Assembly: GCF_007595705.1 (NCBI RefSeq)
Contig: NZ_NISY01000005.1
Span: 422,981-486,980 of the forward strand
DNA length: 64,000 nt
Direction of reading: 5' to 3'
From: Streptomyces sp. SAJ15
GTDB lineage: Bacteria; Actinomycetota; Actinomycetes; Streptomycetales; Streptomycetaceae
Under the pieces are notes generated by a model. That model was not told the DNA's origin and ran no database searches. It was given only the letters and a program-made list of their open reading frames with translations. This document shows, one piece after another, positions 40,981-49,515 of the stretch. Positions within the stretch are counted from its first letter, which is position 1. Each line of letters opens with the position of its first letter. A program made the position numbers and the translations under genes.

Positions 40981-42360
40981 ATGGGCAGGTCCCTGCGCCC
41001 GGGTGGTCCCCTGGCTCCGCGGTGGTACGCGCGTCTCGCCCTGGCGGCGGGGGCGGCGGCGGTCCTCGTGCTGCTGTCCGCCGGTCTCACGAGCATCGCG
41101 CTGGTGGCGGTGGGGCTGGCCGGCCTGGCGGCGACGGCGGCGGGCGCGTGGTGGGCGCTCGCTCACCGAGCCCTGCCCCGGGCGCTGGGGTTCGCCCTGG
41201 CCGTCGTCGCGCCCCTCGTCGTCGTCGCCCTCTACGTGCTCTATGGGATGTTGTGGGTGGTGGTCGCGTCGCTCGCCCTGGGCGCGCTGGCCGTCTCGTC
41301 CGGGTGGGCCGCGCTGTCCGCGGATGCCGGACGGACGGGCGCCATCGCACGGCCGGCCGCCGCGCCGATGCGCCCCTTCCTCATCATGAACCCGCGGTCC
41401 GGGGGCGGGAAGGTGGGCCGGTTCCACCTCGTGGAGAAGGCGGAGGCGCTGGGAGCCGACATCGTCCTGCTGGACGCGGCACACCCGGTGGACGTGGTCG
41501 GTCTCGCGCGGCGGGCCGCCGACGAGGGAGCGGACCTGCTCGGCGTGGCGGGCGGTGACGGCACCCAGGCCCTGGTGGCGGGCGTGGCGGCCGAGCGCGG
41601 CCTGCCCTTCCTGGTCATCTCGGCCGGCACCCGCAACCACTTCGCCATGGATCTCGGTCTGGACCGGGACGACCCCGCCAGATGTCTGGAGGCGCTGACC
41701 GACGGCGTCGAGCTCCGGATCGACCTGGGCTTCGTCAACGACCAGCCCTTCGTCAACAACGCCTCCTTCGGCGCCTACGCGGCCGTCGTCCAACACCCCG
41801 CCTACCGCGGCGACAAGGCCCGTACCACGCTCAAGGTGCTGCCGGACCTGCTCACGCACCACACCGGCCCACGGCTGACCGTGCGGGCCGGGGACGCCGT
41901 CATCGAGCGCCCGCAGGCCGTGCTGGTGAGCAACAACCCCTACCGGATCGGGGACGCGGCGGGGGTCGGACGCCGGGAGCGGCTGGACTCCGGGGCCCTC
42001 GGCGTGCTGGGCGTGACGGTCGACAACGCGGCCCAGGCCGCCGGGATGCTCCGCGGCAGACGCGGGCCCGGGCTGACCTCGCTGACCGCCACGGAGGTCG
42101 TCGTCGACGCCGACGCGCCCACCCTCCACGTCGGTGTGGACGGGGAGGCGCTGACCCTGCCGTCCCCCGTCCGCTGCCGCGTCGCCGCCGGCGCCCTGCG
42201 GGTACGCCTGCCTCGCCACCGCCCCGGCACGAGGGGCGGCAAGCCACGGATGGACTGGGGCCGGATCCGCCGGCTGGCCCTGACCGGACGGCGGACGGCG
42301 GGGCCCGCCCACCCGGGTCGAACGGCCCGCGCATACGGCGCAGGCGCCACCGGCCCCTGA
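40981..42360 (+). CDS. Diacylglycerol/lipid kinase-like protein with N-terminal membrane region
   Basis: 459 residues from ATG 40981, chosen for GGAGG 7 bases before it; in-frame ATGs lie upstream at 40879 and 40924. Residues 15-110 have about four hydrophobic segments (LALAAGAAAVLVLLSAG, VGLAGLAATAAGAWWAL, FALAVVAPLVVVALYVLYG). The DAGK catalytic domain starts with FLIMNPRSGGGKVGRF and has the nucleotide motif GVAGGDGTQALVA. The C-terminal NAD-kinase-like beta domain includes VNNASFGAYAAVVQHPAYR and VDGEALTLPSPV. It probably phosphorylates diacylglycerol or another lipid alcohol at the membrane. Membrane segments fused to DAGK are common in actinobacteria. Confidence 0.87.
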   Translation: MGRSLRPGGPLAPRWYARLALAAGAAAVLVLLSAGLTSIALVAVGLAGLAATAAGAWWALAHRALPRALGFALAVVAPLVVVALYVLYGMLWVVVASLALGALAVSSGWAALSADAGRTGAIARPAAAPMRPFLIMNPRSGGGKVGRFHLVEKAEALGADIVLLDAAHPVDVVGLARRAADEGADLLGVAGGDGTQALVAGVAAERGLPFLVISAGTRNHFAMDLGLDRDDPARCLEALTDGVELRIDLGFVNDQPFVNNASFGAYAAVVQHPAYRGDKARTTLKVLPDLLTHHTGPRLTVRAGDAVIERPQAVLVSNNPYRIGDAAGVGRRERLDSGALGVLGVTVDNAAQAAGMLRGRRGPGLTSLTATEVVVDADAPTLHVGVDGEALTLPSPVRCRVAAGALRVRLPRHRPGTRGGKPRMDWGRIRRLALTGRRTAGPAHPGRTARAYGAGATGP

Positions 42361-42510
42361 CGGGCGCCGGGCCCGCCCCCGCCAGGCGCACGGCAGGCGA
42401 TCTTGACGGGGCGGCCGGAGAATGGGAGACGGCCGTACCGCGGAGGCGCGGGCGACGGCACCGCGGTCGCCGATCGTCCCTGTCGCGCCGAAGAGAAGGG
42501 CTGGTCGCCG

Positions 42511-43461
42511 ATGGCGGACACCAGGGCCGAGCGCATCGCGGAACTGACCGCGCCGCTGCGTGTGAAGCCGGGTTCGCGGGTGGACCTGGGCCGGGACTTC
42601 GACCCCCGCTACAAGGGCCGGCTGGACAAGGAAAAGGGCGCCGAGCTGCTCAAGACCGGGGTCGCGCTGCTCGCCGAGTACCAGGAACGGCTGGCCGCCC
42701 AGAACACATACGGAGTGCTGCTCTGTCTCCAGGCACTCGACGCCGGGGGCAAGGACAGCACCATCCGCCACGTCATGAGCGGAGTCAACCCGCAGGGCGT
42801 GAAGGTGAGCAGCTTCAAGGTGCCCTCCGCGGAGGAGCTCGACCACGACTACCTGTGGCGCTACACCCTCAGACTGCCGGCCCGCGGGGAGATCGCGATC
42901 TTCAACCGTTCCCACTACGAGGAGGTCCTGGTCGTACGGGTGCACCCGGAACACCTCGACCGACAGCGGCTGCCGGAGACGGCCCGGGGGCAGGGCATCT
43001 GGCAGCGCCGCTACCGGGATATCAACAACTGGGAGCGCTACCTCACCGACAACGGCTTCAGGGTGGTGAAGATCTTCCTGAACATCTCCCGCGAGGAACA
43101 GCGCACCCGTTTCATGAAGCGGATCGACCTGCCGGAGAAGAACTGGAAGTTCTCCGCCGCCGACGTACGGGAACGCCGGCGGTGGGACGACTACCAGGTC
43201 GCGTTCTCCGAGATGCTCTCGGAGACCAGCACGAAGTGGGCGCCCTGGTACGTGGTGCCGGCGGACCGCAAGTGGTTCGCCCGCATCTGCACGGCGGCCA
43301 TCCTGGCCGACACGCTGATCGGCCTCGACCCCCAGTACCCCGTGGTCAGCGTGGAGGCCCGCAAGGAGCTGCAGAGCGCCAAGCGGCAGTTGGAACGAGA
43401 GGCCCCCGCGGGCGCCCCGGCCGACCCGTACGCGGCCGAACACGGGGACGGCAAGGGCTGA
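42511..43461 (+). CDS. ppk2: Polyphosphate kinase 2 family (PPK2) phosphotransferase
   Basis: 316 residues from ATG 42511. The P-loop-like LCLQALDAGGKDSTIRHV, the second acidic motif IAIFNRSHYEEVLVVRVHPE and the lid region QRTRFMKRIDLPEKNWKFSAAD are all standard for single-domain PPK2. It transfers phosphate between polyphosphate and nucleoside mono- or diphosphates; the direction and base cannot be told from sequence. The AHK-free C-terminus ends in a polar tail. It lies 150 bases downstream of the lipid-kinase gene on the same strand. Confidence 0.93.
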   Translation: MADTRAERIAELTAPLRVKPGSRVDLGRDFDPRYKGRLDKEKGAELLKTGVALLAEYQERLAAQNTYGVLLCLQALDAGGKDSTIRHVMSGVNPQGVKVSSFKVPSAEELDHDYLWRYTLRLPARGEIAIFNRSHYEEVLVVRVHPEHLDRQRLPETARGQGIWQRRYRDINNWERYLTDNGFRVVKIFLNISREEQRTRFMKRIDLPEKNWKFSAADVRERRRWDDYQVAFSEMLSETSTKWAPWYVVPADRKWFARICTAAILADTLIGLDPQYPVVSVEARKELQSAKRQLEREAPAGAPADPYAAEHGDGKG

Positions 43462-43532
43462 ATCATCCGCTGGAGCGGTGAGCACGCTCCCAGCCGTGTC
43501 AGCAGGGGCCTCACGCGTGAACGCCCCGGGAG

Positions 43533-44513
43533 TCACCCCCCGACGGACGCCGCCGCCACCGCCGTGGCCAGCCGCTCCAGGGCGGTGGACTCCTCGCTGT
43601 CCTCCTCGGCGCTGAAGACGTGCACCACCAGCCCCGTCTCGCCGGGTGCGGCCGGCACCTGCAGCGTCTCGAAGTCCAGGGTGAGGAGGCCGGCCACGGG
43701 GTGGCGCAGTCGTTTGCGGCCCGCCACGCACATCACGACCTCGCCGGTGGACCAGATCCGGCGGAAGTCGGCGCTGTGCGTGGACAGTTCCGTGATGAGA
43801 CGGGCCAGCTCCGCATCGTCGGGGTGGCGGCCGGCGGCGACTCGCAGCTGGCCCACGGCCTCCGCCGCCCGGTCCTCCCACTCGGGGTGGACGGTCCGGG
43901 AGGCGGGGTCGAGGAAGAGGTACCTGGCGTTGTTCCGGTCGCGGCGGGCCGGGTCGGCCAGACCGCCGATCAGTTCGGCGCCCAGGGCGTTCCACGCCAC
44001 CACGTCGAGGCGGTGGTCGGTCGCGAAGGCGGGGAAGTGGGCCATGGCGTCCAGCATCCGCCGCAGTTGGGGGCTGACCCGAGCCCGGGGCGCGGGCCCG
44101 CCCACGGCGACGCGCAGCGACGGCGGTCGGGTGCAGGCCAGGGTGGTGAGGTGTCCGCGCTCCGCCGTGTCGAGTCCGAGTGCCCTGGCGAGGGCGTCGA
44201 TCACCTCGGGGGACGGCTGGGTGGCCCGGCCCTGTTCCAGGCGGACGTAGTAGTCCACGCTGATCCCCGCGAGCAGGGCCAACTCCTCACGGCGCAGGCC
44301 CTGTACCCGCCGGCGGCGGCCTTCCGGGAGTCCGACCTGTTCCGGCGCCACGCGTCCCCGGCGTGCGCGCAGGAAGGCGCCGAGCGCCCGGCGGGTGTCG
44401 CCCACCCCGTCGACGGGTTCGCCCGCGTCCGTACCGCCCCTTCTCCCGGGCCCCTCCGCCCCGGTGCCGTCGTCCACGCCCGCTGTCCGCCCGATCTGGT
44501 CCACGCCGTCCAT
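43533..44513 (-). CDS. XRE-family regulator with MmyB-like ligand domain
   Basis: 326 residues from ATG 44513. The HTH LRREELALLAGISVDYYVRLEQGRATQPSPEVIDALARAL is typical of the large actinobacterial family. The C-terminal domain shows MLDAMAHFPAFATDHRLDVVAWNALGAEL and RNNARYLFLDPASR, the MmyB-like pattern. It is divergent from a flavodoxin-fold oxidoreductase gene across 98 bases. In this family the regulator commonly represses the adjacent oxidoreductase, so such control is likely here (inference). Confidence 0.87.
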   Translation of the reverse strand: MDGVDQIGRTAGVDDGTGAEGPGRRGGTDAGEPVDGVGDTRRALGAFLRARRGRVAPEQVGLPEGRRRRVQGLRREELALLAGISVDYYVRLEQGRATQPSPEVIDALARALGLDTAERGHLTTLACTRPPSLRVAVGGPAPRARVSPQLRRMLDAMAHFPAFATDHRLDVVAWNALGAELIGGLADPARRDRNNARYLFLDPASRTVHPEWEDRAAEAVGQLRVAAGRHPDDAELARLITELSTHSADFRRIWSTGEVVMCVAGRKRLRHPVAGLLTLDFETLQVPAAPGETGLVVHVFSAEEDSEESTALERLATAVAAASVGG

Positions 44514-44611
44514 ACGCTCCAGTATGGGTGGCACCCGCAGTACCAGGATCACCGTTCCTACGGTCGCGCAGGGTGCTGGTTACCCGCTCCGAGCTGGGCG
44601 AACGTAGGAGC

Positions 44612-45406
44612 ATGACCGAAACAACGCCGCAGCCGCGGAAGAGGATCCTCGTCGTCTCCGCCCACCCCGAACCCCGTTCGCTCAACGCCGCTCTGACCGC
44701 CTTCGCGGTCGAGCATCTGCGCGCGGCGGGGCACGAGGTGCGGGTGTCCGACCTGTACGCGATGAAGTGGAAGGCGACGGTGGACGCCGACGACTTCCCC
44801 GAGGACGCCGTGGATCGGCGGTTGAACGTGATGGACGTCTCGGAGCGGGCCACGCTGGCGGGGCGGCTGGCGCCGGACATCGCGGCGGAGCAGGAGAAGG
44901 TGCGCTGGTCGGACGCGGTGATCCTGCAGTTCCCCCTCTGGTGGTTCGGGACGCCCGCGATCCTGAAGGGCTGGATGGACCGGGTGTTCACCGCCGGGTT
45001 CGGCTACGGGCCGAAGGTCCCGCCGCCGTACGGCGGGGGCGCCCTGACGGGGCGGCGGGCGCTGGTGTCGGTGACGGCCGGGGCCCGCGAGACCTCGTTC
45101 GCCGAGCGGGGCATCCACGGGCGGCTGGCCGACGTCCTCCACCCGCTCCAGCACGGGCTGTTCTGGTTCACCGGCATGGCGCCGCTGGAGCCGTTCGCGG
45201 TGTACGGCTCGAACGATCTGCCCGAGGAGCGGTTCGCGGCGGCGCGCCGGGAGTACGGCCGACGGCTCGACGGCCTCTTCACGGACGAGCCGGTCCCGTA
45301 CCGGACGCTGGTCGGCGGCGACTACGACCACGACATGCGGCTGCTGCCGGGTGTCGAGGAGCCGGGGACGAGTGGACTGGATCTCCATCTGCGCCCGCGG
45401 GGTTGA
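44612..45406 (+). CDS. NAD(P)H dehydrogenase (quinone)-like flavoprotein
   Basis: 264 residues from ATG 44612 (TAGGAG upstream). Flavodoxin-like fold of the NQO1/MdaB/KefF group: ILVVSAHPEPRSLNAALT binds the FMN/FAD phosphate, and VILQFPLWWFGTPAILKGWMDRVFTAGFGYG forms the isoalloxazine pocket. It probably reduces quinones by two electrons as a detoxifying enzyme. Divergent from the MmyB-like regulator gene. A strong hairpin follows it. Confidence 0.9.
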   Translation: MTETTPQPRKRILVVSAHPEPRSLNAALTAFAVEHLRAAGHEVRVSDLYAMKWKATVDADDFPEDAVDRRLNVMDVSERATLAGRLAPDIAAEQEKVRWSDAVILQFPLWWFGTPAILKGWMDRVFTAGFGYGPKVPPPYGGGALTGRRALVSVTAGARETSFAERGIHGRLADVLHPLQHGLFWFTGMAPLEPFAVYGSNDLPEERFAAARREYGRRLDGLFTDEPVPYRTLVGGDYDHDMRLLPGVEEPGTSGLDLHLRPRG

Positions 45407-45504
45407 ACGAGCGGCCTGCACGAGCGGCCTGGGAGCACCCGCGGAACGGCGCCGCGGTCCGCGGGTGCGGCCAGGTGGTCGAGGAGGGCCGAAGGAGAAG
45501 GCGT

Positions 45505-45535
45505 GGCCCCGGCCGTCCTGGACGGCGGCCGGGGC
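45505..45535. terminator. Bidirectional hairpin between convergent genes
   Basis: GCCCCGGCCG (45506-45515) and CGGCCGGGGC (45526-45535) form a perfect 10-bp stem with a 10-base loop. It lies between the convergent flavoprotein and MurG-like genes and can serve both. Confidence 0.65.
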
Positions 45536-45555
45536 GCCTACGCGGTCGGCCGTCG

Positions 45556-46731
45556 TCAGCCGGAGGCGGCGGAGAGGATCACGTCGACCAGTCGCTCGGC
45601 GGCGTCCGGACGTCCGTGCGCCCGGGCCCGCTCGGCCATCATGCTGCGTCGGACCGGGTCGGTCAGCAGCGGGTCCACCGCGGCGTAGAGGCTCTGTGCG
45701 GTGACGTCGCCCAGCAGTGCCACGGCGGCGCCGGCCTCCTCCAGGTGGCGGGCGTTGTGGGCCTGCTCGTTGCCCGCCGAGGTGGCGAGCGGGACGAAGA
45801 CCGCGGGCTTGCCCAGCGCGGTCAGCTCGGCGAGCGTCCCGGCTCCGCTGCGGGAGATCACGACATCGGCGAGGGCCAGCACGTCGGGGAGCTCGGGGCC
45901 GACGAACCCGGCCACGTAGTAGCGGGCGGCCAGCTCCGGCGGCAGGGCCGCGGCGTGCTGCCGCAGGGTGTCCACGTGGTTCGGCCCGCACTGGTGGATG
46001 ATGTTCGCGCGGCCCAGCAGCCACGGCAGGGCGTCCCGGACGACGTCGTTGATCTGCTGGGCGCCCTGGGCGCCACCGGTCACGTAGAGGGTGGGCAGGC
46101 GCCGGTCGAAGCCGTACAGCGACAGCGCCGCGATGGCCTTCTCCGGGTGTCCCGAGAGCACCTCGGGGCGGACCGGGTTGCCCGTGACGACCGCGGCGCC
46201 GCGCACCGCCTCCGGCAGCAGCGACAGCGTCGACTCCGAGGACACCGCGATACGCGTCGCCGAGCTGGCGAGCTTGCGGTTGGCCAGGCCGAGGCGCACC
46301 GTCTGCTCGTGCAGCACCAGCGGGCGGCGGCACATGCGGGCGGCCAGGCCGGCCGGGACGGCGACGTACCCGCCGGTGGCGAGGACGACGTCCGGCTGGA
46401 AGTCGGACACGATCTTCCGGGCCTGGGCGACGCCCAGCGGCACCCGTGCCATGTCCCGAACGTTGGCCGGGGACACCATCTTGAGCGGATTGCTGGAGCG
46501 GCGGATCTTGCCCGTGGCGACCGTGGCGAACGCGATGCCCTCGGCGGGGGCCACGCGGGCCTCCAGGCCCTCCGGCGTACCGATCCACAGCACATCCAGC
46601 GTTCCACCGGACGCCGCCAACCTGGCCTGCAGCGTGCGGATCGCCGTCAGGGCGGGGTAGGTATGGCCGCCGGTCCCTCCGCCCGTGACGATCAGCCGGA
46701 AGGGATGCGGGAGACGAGAAGCACTATTCAC
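45556..46731 (-). CDS. MurG-like UDP-GlcNAc transferase (stand-alone paralogue)
   Basis: 391 residues from the GTG at 46731; ATG 46773 is an in-frame alternative that adds an unconserved tail. GT-B fold of MurG: N-terminal lipid-site loop LIVTGGGTGGHTYPAL, then VLATGGYVAVPAGLAA, and the donor-binding C-terminal half with LYVTGGAQGAQQIND, ISRSGAGTLAELTALGKPAVFVPL and NEQAHNARHLEEAGAA. MurG makes lipid II from lipid I. No other murein genes surround it, so it is not the dcw-cluster copy and may act on another lipid-linked acceptor or in a specialised developmental wall. Confidence 0.87.
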   Translation of the reverse strand: MNSASRLPHPFRLIVTGGGTGGHTYPALTAIRTLQARLAASGGTLDVLWIGTPEGLEARVAPAEGIAFATVATGKIRRSSNPLKMVSPANVRDMARVPLGVAQARKIVSDFQPDVVLATGGYVAVPAGLAARMCRRPLVLHEQTVRLGLANRKLASSATRIAVSSESTLSLLPEAVRGAAVVTGNPVRPEVLSGHPEKAIAALSLYGFDRRLPTLYVTGGAQGAQQINDVVRDALPWLLGRANIIHQCGPNHVDTLRQHAAALPPELAARYYVAGFVGPELPDVLALADVVISRSGAGTLAELTALGKPAVFVPLATSAGNEQAHNARHLEEAGAAVALLGDVTAQSLYAAVDPLLTDPVRRSMMAERARAHGRPDAAERLVDVILSAASG

Positions 46732-46874
46732 CTGAGGCACCCTACTGGCGACCGTTCCCCGCCCGCCAAACACCTCCCCCCGCCGTGGCCGGAACCCGCG
46801 CGCCCACGGGGCCGCGGGGCGCCGGTCGGCTGCCGCCGGTACGGCGTCGGTGGGGGCGACGGACCCGACCGACC

Positions 46875-47510
46875 TCAGGCGCGGTAGTACGTCAGGAACA
46901 TGTCCACACCCGTGGTGATGAGCCGCTCGGCGAGGTCTTCGTCGAGGCGATCGCCATAGGCGCTGTGGACGATGTGCGGATAGAGCACCAGCGCGTAGAA
47001 CTGCACGACCGCCAGGCCCATGTCCGGGATGTCGAGGTCGTCCCGGGCGGCCAGCGCGGCGGAGAGGGGTTCGGCGAACCGGTCCGGCCCCTGCTCACGC
47101 CAGGCCCGCCCCAGCTCGGGGAAGCGGCGGGCCTCCGCGGCGATCAGCGCGCGCAGCGCCAGGACCTCGGGGCGGCCGATGCCCTTCACCCAGTCGCGAG
47201 CCGTCGCGGTCAGGACCTCGCGGATGTCGTCGACCCCACCCAGGCGCTCGACCATGGCGCGCATGCTCTCGCCCAGCGCCTCCTCCAGGGCGTCGCCCAC
47301 CACCTCGATGAACAGCTCCTCCTTGCCGCTGAAGTGGTTGTAGACGGTCACCTTGGACACGTTCGCCTCGGCGGCGATCTGATCCATTCCCACGCCGAAC
47401 CCCTGACGCAGGAACTCCTTGCGCGCCGCCCGCACGATGGCGGCCCGCTTCCGCGCGGCGCGCTCGCCCGACGGAGGGGTGCGTTTGCTGGTCGTCTTCA
47501 CCCCGCCCAT
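46875..47510 (-). CDS. TetR/AcrR-family transcriptional regulator
   Basis: 211 residues from the ATG at 47510. N-terminal HTH: RAARKEFLRQGFGVGMDQIAAEANVSKVTVYNHFSGKEELF. The C-terminal domain has a TetR_C-type ligand pocket of AcrR kind (LRALIAAEARRFPELGRAW). The gene is divergent from an FMN-reductase gene, and a large dyad spans the 145-base intergenic region, so autoregulation and control of the reductase are likely. Confidence 0.9.
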   Translation of the reverse strand: MGGVKTTSKRTPPSGERAARKRAAIVRAARKEFLRQGFGVGMDQIAAEANVSKVTVYNHFSGKEELFIEVVGDALEEALGESMRAMVERLGGVDDIREVLTATARDWVKGIGRPEVLALRALIAAEARRFPELGRAWREQGPDRFAEPLSAALAARDDLDIPDMGLAVVQFYALVLYPHIVHSAYGDRLDEDLAERLITTGVDMFLTYYRA

Positions 47511-47521
47511 GATAGCCGCCA

Positions 47522-47569
47522 CCTGAACTGAACAGTTGAGTTCACATGTACTGTCCCGTACAGTTCAGG
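47522..47569. promoter_or_regulatory. Nested dyad, probable TetR operator
   Basis: The outer arms CCTGAACTG (47522-47530) and CAGTTCAGG (47561-47569) are perfectly complementary. Inside lie AACTG-AA-CAGTT and ACTGT-CCCGT-ACAGT, two smaller perfect palindromes. The site covers the probable promoters of both the TetR gene and the FMN-reductase gene, so two TetR dimers could bind side by side. Confidence 0.65.
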
Positions 47570-47655
47570 CCATTGCCCGGGGCGAGAACGGCCCCGAAGC
47601 CATGGGCGCGTTCCTGCCCCATGGGCCCCTGCCTCCGCGAAGAAAGCGATCCCCG

Positions 47656-48237
47656 ATGAGTGAGCTCAAGATCCTCGGCATCTCCGGCAGCCTGCGTGCC
47701 GACTCGTACAACTCGGCCCTGCTGCGCGCCGCCCAGAAGTTCGCGCCGTCCGGCGTCGCCGTGGAGATCTACGAGGGGCTGCGCGACGTCCCCCTGTACG
47801 ACCAGGACCTCGACGCCCCGGAGCGCCGCCCGGCGGCCGCCCAGGAGCTGCGCGAGCGCATCAAGGCGGCCGACGGGGTGCTGCTCGTCACGCCGGAGTT
47901 CAACTACTCCATCCCCGGCGTCCTCAAGAACGCCATCGACTGGGCCAGCACCGACTGGACCCGGACCGAGGGCGTCCCGCTGCTCCACAAGCCGGTCGCC
48001 ATCACCGGCGCCGCCCCGACCAACTTCGGTTCGGTCCGCGCGCAGCTCGCCCTGCGCCAGGTCTTCGTCTGCATCGAGGCCGACGTGGTCGTCAAGCCCG
48101 AGGTGATCGTCTTCCAGGCCCACGAGCGCTTCGACGAGGGCGGCAACCTCACCGACGAGACCACCCGGGGCCTCCTCCAGGACCTGCTGACCGCCCTCGC
48201 CGGCAAGGTCACGTCCCGCTCCGCGACCGCCGCCTGA
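47656..48237 (+). CDS. NADPH-dependent FMN reductase
   Basis: 193 residues from ATG 47656. Flavodoxin-like fold: ILGISGSLRADSYNSALLRAA is the FMN-phosphate loop, and LLVTPEFNYSIPGVLKNAIDW is the flavin edge. KPVAITGAAPTNFGSVRAQLALRQ completes the signature of the NADPH-dependent FMN/chromate/azo-reductase family. Divergent from and probably regulated by the TetR-family protein. Confidence 0.92.
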   Translation: MSELKILGISGSLRADSYNSALLRAAQKFAPSGVAVEIYEGLRDVPLYDQDLDAPERRPAAAQELRERIKAADGVLLVTPEFNYSIPGVLKNAIDWASTDWTRTEGVPLLHKPVAITGAAPTNFGSVRAQLALRQVFVCIEADVVVKPEVIVFQAHERFDEGGNLTDETTRGLLQDLLTALAGKVTSRSATAA

Positions 48238-48243
48238 CCCACC

Positions 48244-48260
48244 GGCCCGGCTACCGGGCC
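48244..48260 (+). terminator. Hairpin after the FMN reductase gene
   Basis: GGCCCGG-CTA-CCGGGCC is a perfect 7-bp stem with a 3-base loop, starting 6 bases after the stop. Candidate terminator between convergent genes. Confidence 0.55.
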
Positions 48261-48389
48261 CCCGTCACGGGTGACGTCGGCCCGGTGCGCGGACGTGTGT
48301 CCTCCGGCGCCCGCGGCTCACGCCCGTCGGGTGGGGTGCCCTCGGTTGGGAGCGGAGCGGGTTCGCGGCGACGAGGGCGGCCGCAACGC

Positions 48390-49265
48390 TCACTTCTCCT
48401 CGAAGAGCAGGTCCTCGATGGGGCGCGTCATGCGCAGGGTGTGTTCGTTGGTGATCTCGACGACGTTGTGCAGGCCGACGACCTCTTTGTCGGTCGACAG
48501 GATGCGGAACCGGTCCGCGGCCCCGGCCAGGAAGGTGGGGAAACCGGCCAACGACGGGGCGCCGGACGAGAAGTGGTCCTTCAGACGGCGGAACAGCTTC
48601 GGGAGGAGCACCACGTCGCCCTCTTCGATGATCGAGGCCATCCCGATGATCTTCCCCCCTCGCATGGTCGCGTCGCTCGGCCACAGGCCCTTGAGCGCGG
48701 CCCTGGCCTGCTGGGCGGCGGCGACCAGTTCGAGACGCAGGTCCTTGGGCAGGCCCTCGTAGAAGGTGGGATAGGCCAGGCCCTGGGTGAGCAGATGGTG
48801 GTTGGCGGTCCGCCTCAGATGCTCCACCTTGACGTTCACCTCGTAGCCACTGGCCATCGGCGGGGCGCCACGGCCGACCAGCGCGACGCAGCGGCCGTAG
48901 GTGTCGGTGCCGCGGGTGAGGATGTAGCCCGGCACACTGGCGGGGACGGCGGTGATGGCCTCGTCCGGCCCGCGCTGGACGTCGGGGAAGCCGAGCCAGG
49001 CGAGCAGCTCGTTCGCGGCGGCATGGGGGAAGCGACCTGGCTGGCGCACCTCTTCCCCGCCGTAGGGGCCCTCGTAGTGGGTCTCCAGCGCGTCGACGCC
49101 TTCGAGTCGCACCCCGACGGTGCCGTTCGCCCCGGGCACCGGCTTGCGGCACCCCTGGACGAGCTTCCATTCGCCCACGTAGTCGGGGGCGAACGGGATG
49201 GTGTCCCCGTCGGGCTTGCTCCGGCCCGACAGATGGAACGATCCCTTGATCAGCAACATCGGCAT
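48390..49265 (-). CDS. Staphylococcal-nuclease-like (TNase/SNc) protein without signal peptide
   Basis: 291 residues from ATG 49265, with GGGAG upstream. The SNase catalytic pattern is recognisable in order. KPDGDT (D21, T22) matches the VxDGDT metal site; VRLEGVDALETH carries the Arg53 and Glu61 equivalents; DTYGRCVALV has the third Arg (R125); a later EVNVKVEHLRRTANHHLLTQGLAYP aligns with the VNxxLVxxGLA helix. The core is split by an insert of about 45 residues. The C-terminal 70 residues (LLPKLFRRLKDHFSS, IEDLLFEEK) are not recognised. There is no signal peptide, so it would act inside the cell, unlike secreted nucleases. Confidence 0.7.
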   Translation of the reverse strand: MPMLLIKGSFHLSGRSKPDGDTIPFAPDYVGEWKLVQGCRKPVPGANGTVGVRLEGVDALETHYEGPYGGEEVRQPGRFPHAAANELLAWLGFPDVQRGPDEAITAVPASVPGYILTRGTDTYGRCVALVGRGAPPMASGYEVNVKVEHLRRTANHHLLTQGLAYPTFYEGLPKDLRLELVAAAQQARAALKGLWPSDATMRGGKIIGMASIIEEGDVVLLPKLFRRLKDHFSSGAPSLAGFPTFLAGAADRFRILSTDKEVVGLHNVVEITNEHTLRMTRPIEDLLFEEK

Positions 49266-49435
49266 GGCGGCTCCCACGAACGCCGGGCGGACGCCGCACG
49301 CCGCTCGCGTCACGGGCAGACGCGACCGCCCCGCCGAGTATCCGCTGCTTACGACCCCTTCCTCATCGAATCTATGGAGGGCCCCCACCGGGCGCAAACG
49401 CTGTTGCGACGAACGGGAACCGCGGGAAAGGCGGC

Positions 49436-49473
49436 CGGCCGCCGCGCCCTGTGGGGGTGGGGTGCGGCGGCCG
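49436..49473 (-). terminator. Hairpin downstream of the subtilisin gene
   Basis: CGGCCGCCGC and GCGGCGGCCG form a perfect 10-bp stem with an 18-base loop, 43 bases after the protease stop on the minus strand. Candidate terminator. Confidence 0.5.
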
Positions 49474-49515
49474 TCCGGTTGCGCGGGGAGCGCGGAGCGC
49501 GGGGGCTCGCGGTGC

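Noticed and set aside
40513..43995. Minus-strand 1160-codon frame
   Set aside because: It runs antisense across the transketolase, lipid-kinase, PPK2 and part of the XRE regulator genes. Arg/Gly/Pro-rich with no domain; a high-GC artefact.
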